A stretch of 64,000 bases of DNA from Streptomyces sp. ML-6. GTDB taxonomy: Bacteria; Actinomycetota; Actinomycetes; Streptomycetales; Streptomycetaceae. Both the position numbers and the translations under genes were made by a program. The DNA lies in contig NZ_JAOTIK010000002.1 of NCBI RefSeq assembly GCF_030116705.1, positions 868,001 to 932,000 of the forward strand, read 5' to 3'. Below are positions 58,690 to 64,000 of this stretch, piece after piece; the stretch's first letter is position 1; every line of letters begins with the position of its first letter. A model generated the notes under the pieces. That model saw only the letters and a program-made list of their open reading frames with translations, was not told the origin of the DNA and ran no database searches.

Positions 58690-59340
58690 ATGAACTTCCC
58701 CGACACGAACCCCCGTGCCACCGCCCGGCTGCGCCTGGCCACCCTCGTGGCACTGCCCCTCCTCGCACTCTCCGTCGCCTGCGGTGGCGGCGAATCCGAC
58801 GGGGCGGACAAGAAGGACACCGCGATCGCCGACGTACCGGACGCCCCGACGGCGGGCACCGGGAAGGACGACGACGGGCCGAGCGCCCCGCCCGCCGGCA
58901 AGAGCGCCTTCTACGACGCCCAGCTGAAGTACGTCCAGTGCATGCGCGCCAAGGGCGGCTACAAGGACTTCCCCGACCCCAAGCTCAGCGGGTACCTCGA
59001 CTGGGACAAGGTCAACGAGATCGGTGCCCAGCCCGGCCGCAACGCGGGCATCAAGGGCGGCAGGAACGGTGTCTGCGTGACCGAGCTGCAGGACGCCCTG
59101 GCGGCCGAGCCCGAACGCGACCAGCAGAAGTCCTACGAGTCGATGCTCGCGCACGCCAAGTGCATGCGTGACAACGGCGTCTCCCGGTTCACCAACCCGA
59201 CCATGAGCGGCGGCAACGCCCAGCCGGGCGGCGACCCGAACCCGATGTCCCCGTCCATCGACTCGAACTCGCCGGCCTACAAGAAGGCCCGCGAGACGTG
59301 CGCGCCGAAGCTGCTCGACGGTCTGGACGGCATGCAGTGA
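58690..59340 (+). CDS. Lipoprotein, first gene of a MacAB-like export operon
   Basis: A 216-residue protein with a lipoprotein signal ([15 protein letters not shown], Cys at about 32), an Asp/Lys/Pro-rich spacer, and a domain with paired Cys motifs ([11 protein letters not shown] and [11 protein letters not shown]) that look like a duplicated unit. The stop overlaps the GTG of the adaptor gene (GTGA), so it belongs to the same operon as the ABC genes. It may bind a substrate on the outer face of the membrane. No experimentally known function that I can name. Confidence 0.78.
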   Translation: MNFPDTNPRATARLRLATLVALPLLALSVACGGGESDGADKKDTAIADVPDAPTAGTGKDDDGPSAPPAGKSAFYDAQLKYVQCMRAKGGYKDFPDPKLSGYLDWDKVNEIGAQPGRNAGIKGGRNGVCVTELQDALAAEPERDQQKSYESMLAHAKCMRDNGVSRFTNPTMSGGNAQPGGDPNPMSPSIDSNSPAYKKARETCAPKLLDGLDGMQ

Positions 59341-60410
59341 GGCGCGGCACCGCTCTGCGCGCGCTCGGCGCGGCAACCGCCGCCGTCGCCGTCACCGGGG
59401 GAGTCCTGCTCCTCGGCGACAGCGGTGGGGACACCCCGGGGCGCGGCGACGACCTGCCGCCCGCCACCACGACCGTCGTCCGCACCGACCTCGTGCAGTC
59501 CAAGACGGTCGACGGCAGGCTCGACTTCGCGCAGCGCCGCCCGGTCAAGTCCGCCGTCGAGGGCACCGTCACGGTGGCCGCCGTCGAGGGGCGGACACTG
59601 ACCAGGGGACAGGCGCTGTACGAGCTGAACGACAAGCCCGTCACCCTCCTCTACGGGCCGGTCCCGATGTTCCGCGAGATGAAGACCGGCGACCGGGGCA
59701 GCGACGTGCTCCAGCTGGAGCGCAACCTGCGGGACCTGGGCTACGGGGCGGGGCTGTACGTCGACGTCTGGTACGACAAGGACACCGAGGCCGCCGTCAA
59801 GCGGTGGCAGAAGTCCCTCAACCGCGACACCACCGGCCGGGTCGGCAAGGGCGACGTGGTCTTCCAGCCGGGACCGGTCAAGGTGGTCTCCGCCGACGCG
59901 GCGCTCGCCGACCAGGTGGGCCCCGACGGACCGGTCCTGACGGTCGCCTCCACCAAACCCGTCGTACGGGCACAGCTGGACCAGACCGACGGCCCGCTCA
60001 CCTCGTCCGGCACCAAGGTCGAGGTCACCCTGCCGAGCGGGCGGACCGTGGCCGGCAAGGTCGCGGGAACGGTACGCCCGGAGGAGTCCGGGTCCGGCGG
60101 CGCGGGCGCCGAGGAGGGCATCACCGTCGAGGTCGTCCTGGAGGGCGGGGCGAAGGCCGTGTCCGGCGAGGACCCCAAGACACCGGCGAGCGTGAAGTTC
60201 GTCAGCGAGGCGCGCGAGGGCGTCCTCGCGGTACCCGTCGAGGCGGTCGTCGCCCTGCGGGGCGAGAACGGCGGCTACGGCCTCCAGATCGTCCGGGGCA
60301 CCACGTCGAAGATGGTGCGGGTCGAGACGGGCATGACCGCCGACGGGCAGATCGAGGTCAGCGGCCCGGACCTGCGCGAGGGCCTGAAGGTCGGGGTGGC
60401 GGCGTCATGA
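59337..60410 (+). CDS. Membrane-fusion-type adaptor with peptidoglycan-binding domain
   Basis: A 357-residue protein anchored by an N-terminal hydrophobic segment (about 8-25). It has a HlyD/MacA-like lipoyl hairpin split around an inserted PG_binding_1 domain (about 115-165, [19 protein letters not shown], then [10 protein letters not shown]) and C-terminal beta-barrel/MPD segments ([14 protein letters not shown]). Gram-positive export systems often use such adaptors with MacB-type transporters. It overlaps both neighbours by 4 bp. Confidence 0.85.
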   Translation: MRRGTALRALGAATAAVAVTGGVLLLGDSGGDTPGRGDDLPPATTTVVRTDLVQSKTVDGRLDFAQRRPVKSAVEGTVTVAAVEGRTLTRGQALYELNDKPVTLLYGPVPMFREMKTGDRGSDVLQLERNLRDLGYGAGLYVDVWYDKDTEAAVKRWQKSLNRDTTGRVGKGDVVFQPGPVKVVSADAALADQVGPDGPVLTVASTKPVVRAQLDQTDGPLTSSGTKVEVTLPSGRTVAGKVAGTVRPEESGSGGAGAEEGITVEVVLEGGAKAVSGEDPKTPASVKFVSEAREGVLAVPVEAVVALRGENGGYGLQIVRGTTSKMVRVETGMTADGQIEVSGPDLREGLKVGVAAS

Positions 60411-61219
60411 CGGTGCCCCCGGTGGTCGAACTGCGGGCCGCCACCAAGTCGTACCCCGGCGGCGTCCACGCCCTGCGCGGAGTGGACCTCACCGTCGAGG
60501 CGGGCGAACTGCTCGCCGTCGTCGGCCCGTCCGGCTCCGGCAAGTCCACGATGCTCAACATCATGGGCACCCTCGACAAGCCCACCACGGGCACCGTCAG
60601 GATCGCCGGGTACGACGTGTCCGGGCTCTCCGACTCCCGGCTCTCCGCACTGCGCGCCCGCCACATCGGCTTCGTGTTCCAGCACTTCCACCTGGCGACG
60701 GGCCGCGACGCGGTGGACAACGTCGCCGACGGGCTGCTGTACGGGGGCGTACCGCTGAGGCAACGGCGCGCGCGGGCGCGGGAGGCCCTGGCCAGGGTGC
60801 GACTGGACCACCGCGCCTCGCACACGCCGAACGAACTGTCCGGCGGCGAGAAGCAACGCGTGGCCATCGCCCGCGCCCTGGTGGGAAATCCTTGGCTGCT
60901 GCTGGCGGACGAACCCACCGGGGCGCTGGACACCGCGTCCGGCGGGATCGTCATGGAGCTGCTGCACGAGCTGAACGCCTCCGGCACCACCGTCTGCGTG
61001 ATCACCCACGACAACGAGATCGCGGACGCGCTGCCGCGCCGGGTCCGCTTCAGGGACGGCGAGATCGTCTCGGACACCCGCTCCGGGGCGCGTTCGTCGG
61101 CCTCGGACACGGCTTCAGGTACGGGCTCGGCCCCGGGTTCCGGCAGGGGCTTCGGTGGGGGCCGGGGCGCGAGTCCGGGTACCTCCCCCGCCTCCCGCCC
61201 GACGGAGGACGGCACATGA
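60407..61219 (+). CDS. ABC transporter ATP-binding protein (MacB/LolD-type)
   Basis: A 270-residue ATPase: Walker [11 protein letters not shown]-loop [11 protein letters not shown], signature [15 protein letters not shown], Walker [13 protein letters not shown] and H-loop CVITHD. The sequence class is that of MacB/LolD/FtsE ATPases. A Ser/Gly-rich tail of about 45 residues follows the ABC core. It is coupled by 4-bp overlaps to the adaptor and permease genes. Confidence 0.95.
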   Translation: MTVPPVVELRAATKSYPGGVHALRGVDLTVEAGELLAVVGPSGSGKSTMLNIMGTLDKPTTGTVRIAGYDVSGLSDSRLSALRARHIGFVFQHFHLATGRDAVDNVADGLLYGGVPLRQRRARAREALARVRLDHRASHTPNELSGGEKQRVAIARALVGNPWLLLADEPTGALDTASGGIVMELLHELNASGTTVCVITHDNEIADALPRRVRFRDGEIVSDTRSGARSSASDTASGTGSAPGSGRGFGGGRGASPGTSPASRPTEDGT

Positions 61220-62409
61220 GCAACGACCTCAGGCCCTCCCGCCTCTCGCCCCGCGACGTCCTCCGCGTCGGCGCGGTCGGTCTCCGCGCCCGCCGGGCGC
61301 GCGTGGTGCTCTCGGCGCTCGGCATCGCCATCGGCATCGCGACCATGGTCGCGGTCGTCGGCCTGTCCGAGTCGAGCCGCGCGGACCTGATGGCCCGGCT
61401 CGACCGCCTCGGCACCAACCTCCTCACCGCCGAGGCGGGCAAGAACGCCCTGGGGGATGAGGTGAAGCTCCCCAAGAGCGCGGTCGCGATGGTCGAGCGC
61501 ATCGGGCCGGTGCAGCACGCCACGGCCACTGCCGACATCGACGTCCGCATCCGCCGCAGCGACGTGGTCCCCGAGGAACGCACCGCGGGCGTCACCGCCC
61601 AGGCGGTCCGCCGCGACCTGCTGTCCGCGCTCGGCGGCGAGGTGCACGAGGGCGGCTGGCTGGACCCGGCCGGCGAACGCCTCCCGACGACGGTCCTCGG
61701 CGCGGTGGCGGCGGACCGGCTGGGCATCACCCGCGTCGGCGAGACGATCATGATGAACGGGACCAGGGTGGCCGTCGTCGGCATCCTCGAACCGCTCGAA
61801 CTGGTCCCCAACCTGGACCGGGTGGCCATGGTCGGATTCCCCGCCGCCGAACGCTACTTCGGCTTCGACGGCCACCCCACCACCGTCTTCGAGCGCTCCA
61901 CGGACGCCTCGGTGGAGGACGTACGGGCGATCCTGGCCCGCACCATCAGCCCCGGCGAGGAGGCGGGCATCAAGGTCTCCCGCCCCTCGGACGCCCTGGC
62001 CGCCAAGGCCGCCACCGACGAGGGCCTGACGAACCTGATGCTCGGCCTGGGCGCGGTGGCCCTCCTGGTCGGCGGGGTGGGCGTCGCCAACACCATGGTC
62101 ATCTCCGTCCTGGAGCGCCGCCAGGAGATCGGCCTGCGCCGCGCGCTGGGCGCGACCCGGGGAGCGATCCGGCTCCAGTTCCTGACCGAGTCACTGCTGC
62201 TCTCGGCGCTGGGCGGGGTGACGGGCGCGCTGCTGGGCGCGGCGGCGACGTACGGCTTCGCACGGTTCCAGGGATGGACGGCGGTGGTCCCGCCGCAATC
62301 CCTGGCGGGCGGCCTGGCCGCCACCCTCCTGATCGGCGTGGTCGCGGGCCTCTACCCGGCGATCCGGGCCTCCCGCCTCCACCCGACGGTGGCCCTGAAC
62401 GCGGCCTGA
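61216..62409 (+). CDS. MacB/FtsX-type ABC permease
   Basis: A 397-residue permease with a first helix at about 27-47 ([20 protein letters not shown]), a large extracytoplasmic domain (about 50-270), and three C-terminal helices (about 275-300, 325-350, 365-385) with the FtsX signature [18 protein letters not shown]. Together with the ATPase and adaptor it forms a mechanotransmission-type export system, expected to remove antimicrobial peptides, lipids or other envelope-active compounds. Confidence 0.92.
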   Translation: MSNDLRPSRLSPRDVLRVGAVGLRARRARVVLSALGIAIGIATMVAVVGLSESSRADLMARLDRLGTNLLTAEAGKNALGDEVKLPKSAVAMVERIGPVQHATATADIDVRIRRSDVVPEERTAGVTAQAVRRDLLSALGGEVHEGGWLDPAGERLPTTVLGAVAADRLGITRVGETIMMNGTRVAVVGILEPLELVPNLDRVAMVGFPAAERYFGFDGHPTTVFERSTDASVEDVRAILARTISPGEEAGIKVSRPSDALAAKAATDEGLTNLMLGLGAVALLVGGVGVANTMVISVLERRQEIGLRRALGATRGAIRLQFLTESLLLSALGGVTGALLGAAATYGFARFQGWTAVVPPQSLAGGLAATLLIGVVAGLYPAIRASRLHPTVALNAA

Positions 62410-62421
62410 GGCGGCCGGGGT

Positions 62422-62456
62422 CCGGGCGACGGGGTGCGGCACGCCCCGTCGCCCGG
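62422..62456. terminator. Bidirectional hairpin terminator
   Basis: CCGGGCGACGGGG (62422-62434) pairs with CCCCGTCGCCCGG (62444-62456), in the 50-bp gap between the converging permease and SMI1/KNR4-like genes. Confidence 0.85.
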
Positions 62457-62459
62457 CCG

Positions 62460-63050
62460 TTACCAGGGATCCCCGGTGGACGGATCGAGCCCGGCCTCCC
62501 AACGCCGTTTCTCTTCACGCCAGTTGACGAACGAATGCTCCTTCGGCAGGACGACGCTGATCGTCTCCTCCTGGAACTCCTCATCGGTGAGCAGCCGGTG
62601 CAGGAACTCCGCCATCCCGAAGGGATGGACCTGGAAGGGGGGAGCGGTGTGGCGCCCGCACACCAGCACGGGCCACCGGTCGGGATCGTCGTCCGTGGTC
62701 AGCCAGCAGTAGATGTCCGCGCCGCTGGTGACGCCCCAGGCCAGGATGGACTCCGGGTCCACGTCGAGGGCCGCTCTCCCGCCGCGCATCTCCCAGGTGC
62801 CGCGGGCGTTCGCGGTCTCCTGCCGCAGACCGGACCCGTCCGACCAGGCGTCGGGCCGGGGAACCGGCAGCAGTATGCCGATGTCCCGGCTGAGCCGGCC
62901 CGCCCCGTACGTCTTCATGAAGGCGACGTAGTCGGCCGGGAACCGGGTGCCCCAGATCCCCTCGACCTCGCTCCAGTCGATCCGCTCGTCGACGCCGGGC
63001 GCCGTCGGGACGACCTGTTCGAGCGCCGCCGTTCCGGGTGTCGTGCTCAC
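62460..63050 (-). CDS. SMI1/KNR4 (SUKH)-family protein
   Basis: A 196-residue protein from the GTG at 63050 (GGAGCGG upstream). The SUKH core is recognisable: IDWSEVEGIWGTRFPADYVAFMK, GAGRLSRDIGILLP, AWGVTSGADIYCWLT, and FQVHPFGMAEFLHRLL. Many SUKH proteins are immunity factors for polymorphic toxins, others are of unknown role. The next gene upstream is of the same superfamily. No toxin is visible in the window. Confidence 0.78.
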   Translation of the reverse strand: MSTTPGTAALEQVVPTAPGVDERIDWSEVEGIWGTRFPADYVAFMKTYGAGRLSRDIGILLPVPRPDAWSDGSGLRQETANARGTWEMRGGRAALDVDPESILAWGVTSGADIYCWLTTDDDPDRWPVLVCGRHTAPPFQVHPFGMAEFLHRLLTDEEFQEETISVVLPKEHSFVNWREEKRRWEAGLDPSTGDPW

Positions 63051-63108
63051 TGCCGCTCCCCCTCCTCCTGTACGTGTCCGTGGTGCCACGCCCCGAAGGG
63101 ACCCGGTC

Positions 63109-63690
63109 TCACGCAGCGTCGTACCAGTCCTTGTCGGCCGCCCAGTGCCCGACCCAGCCGGCGAAGCCGGGCTCCGAGGTGGTGTGGCCGAACTCGGCGC
63201 CGAAGGGCACGGCGCCCTCGCCGCTGATGTTCCAGATGTGCCCGCGATGGGGGCCGGTGACGACGAGGTGCCAGTACATCCCGCATCCGTCGGTGCCCAG
63301 CACGATCGAGCCGTGGTAAAAGACCTGCTCCAGAACCGCGTCGATCTCCTCCTGGGGCCGCGGATCGTCCTCCTCCCCGTCCCACGCCCACGCGCCGGTC
63401 AACGGGAAGGGCTTGGCCAGTACGCGCTCGGGGCGGCCGTCCCCCCAGTCGGAGGGCATCTCGGTCAGGGCGACGAGTCCGTAGTACGGCGGCCCCGAGA
63501 AGGACCCGTCGCAGATCTCCGCGACGAACGTCCGGTACGGCTCGGGCAGCACGATCCCGTGCGCGGCCTCGAAGGCGCACACCGCGTCCCACCCCAGGGG
63601 CGGGGAGCACGAGTCGGTGTCGAAGGCGGCACGGAGCGCCTCCAGGTCGGCGGGGAGGGCGTGATCCACATTCATGGGCATGGAGCCCAT
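63109..63690 (-). CDS. SMI1/KNR4 (SUKH)-family protein
   Basis: A 193-residue acidic protein with the SUKH-like layout LGWDAVCAFEAAHGIVLPEPYRTFVAEICDG, GPPYYGLVALTEMP, VLGTDGCGMYWHLVVTG, and GHIWNISGEGAVPFG. The start is uncertain among three close ATGs at 63690, 63681 and 63675. It is transcribed in tandem with the SUKH gene at 62460, 58 bp away. Possibly an orphan immunity gene pair. Confidence 0.75.
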   Translation of the reverse strand: MGSMPMNVDHALPADLEALRAAFDTDSCSPPLGWDAVCAFEAAHGIVLPEPYRTFVAEICDGSFSGPPYYGLVALTEMPSDWGDGRPERVLAKPFPLTGAWAWDGEEDDPRPQEEIDAVLEQVFYHGSIVLGTDGCGMYWHLVVTGPHRGHIWNISGEGAVPFGAEFGHTTSEPGFAGWVGHWAADKDWYDAA

Positions 63691-63928
63691 GGGTATCACC
63701 CCCCACTGACACCGCCCGCCGCCGCCCCACGACCGTGCTCCCACCCAGGGCGACGACGACACCCCCCCCAATCCGTCGGCCCGGCCCCGAGGTTGCTCCG
63801 TCGTTTCCGGCTCCGGTCCCGGGCTGCCGGGAACGGTTCACCGGTCGGTGCGCGCATGCCCGCCGGGCACATGGACCTGGTCGACACGCGCCTGCCGCGA
63901 CCGGCCGGACGCGCGCCTGCCGGGCCGG

Positions 63929-64000
63929 TCAGCCGAGGACGAACGGGAGCCGCGCGGCCAGTTCGCCCAACTCGGCCTTCTCCGCTTCGGTCGGGGCACG
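63929..64000 (-). CDS. 3' tip of a gene continuing beyond the window
   Basis: The minus strand reads RAPTEAEKAELGELAARLPFVLG followed by TGA at 63929-63931, open to the window edge. The composition is normal for a coding region. The 238-bp gap before the SUKH gene (63691-63928) shows no gene. Too short to name. Confidence 0.45.
   Translation of the reverse strand, partial: RAPTEAEKAELGELAARLPFVLG

Overview
High-GC actinobacterial DNA, almost certainly a Streptomyces chromosome arm. The evidence is strong GC codon bias, GTG/TTG starts, translationally coupled operons, SARP and LAL regulators, two biosynthetic gene clusters, and a gene pair resembling the Tap/Tpg telomere-replication proteins of linear Streptomyces replicons.

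Layout. 1-2660 is a scarred edge: a 5'-truncated NucA/NucB-type nuclease gene and a 5'-truncated TetR gene joined head to head near 660, then a DoxX-like gene, an IS481-family transposase whose normal stop is lost, and three 23-bp tandem repeats. 2692-13836 is biosynthetic cluster 1: a divergent SARP gene and one tightly coupled eleven-gene operon (alpha-oxoamine synthase, ketosynthase, MaoC-type hydratase, adenylating ligase, ACP, TrpD-, TrpA-, EctC-like proteins, acyl-CoA dehydrogenase, TrpF- and TrpC-like proteins). The four trp-like genes come without trpB or trpE, and the TrpD-like protein has lost signature anthranilate-site residues. The operon combines amino-acyl-ACP oxidation as in pyrrole formation, oxoamine-synthase chemistry and an indole-type ring-building pathway. 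I do not recognise a known product; it is the best candidate here for an undescribed system.

14107-29940 is ordinary arm content: a DUF1772 membrane protein, TetR genes, DUF5988, the Tap/Tpg-like pair (16717-18927), a SulP transporter with a divergent MerR gene, a TetR/MFS efflux pair, an ECF sigma factor with two small membrane proteins, methyltransferases, a YdeI homologue and a secreted Cys-containing protein, with several clear hairpin terminators.

29941-55653 is biosynthetic cluster 2, with the architecture I know from thiotetronate (thiolactomycin/thiotetromycin/Tü 3010) pathways: a KSQ-ACP loading protein lacking its AT core, one KS-AT-DH-KR-ACP-Cy protein, a cysteine-type A-PCP protein, two P450s, a ferredoxin, a type II thioesterase, crotonyl-CoA carboxylase/reductase, a two-module hydroxyacyl-CoA dehydrogenase, an asparagine-synthetase-like amidotransferase, an MFS exporter and a LAL regulator. 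Between the LAL gene and the PKS operon lies a decayed FabF-type ketosynthase, in the place where a thiotetronate self-resistance KAS would be expected.

55825-62409 is a two-component system with a lipoprotein, divergent from a lipoprotein/adaptor/ABC/permease (MacAB-like) operon. 62460-63690 holds two SMI1/KNR4-family genes, and the window ends in the 3' tip of another minus-strand gene. No rRNA, tRNA or CRISPR array was seen.
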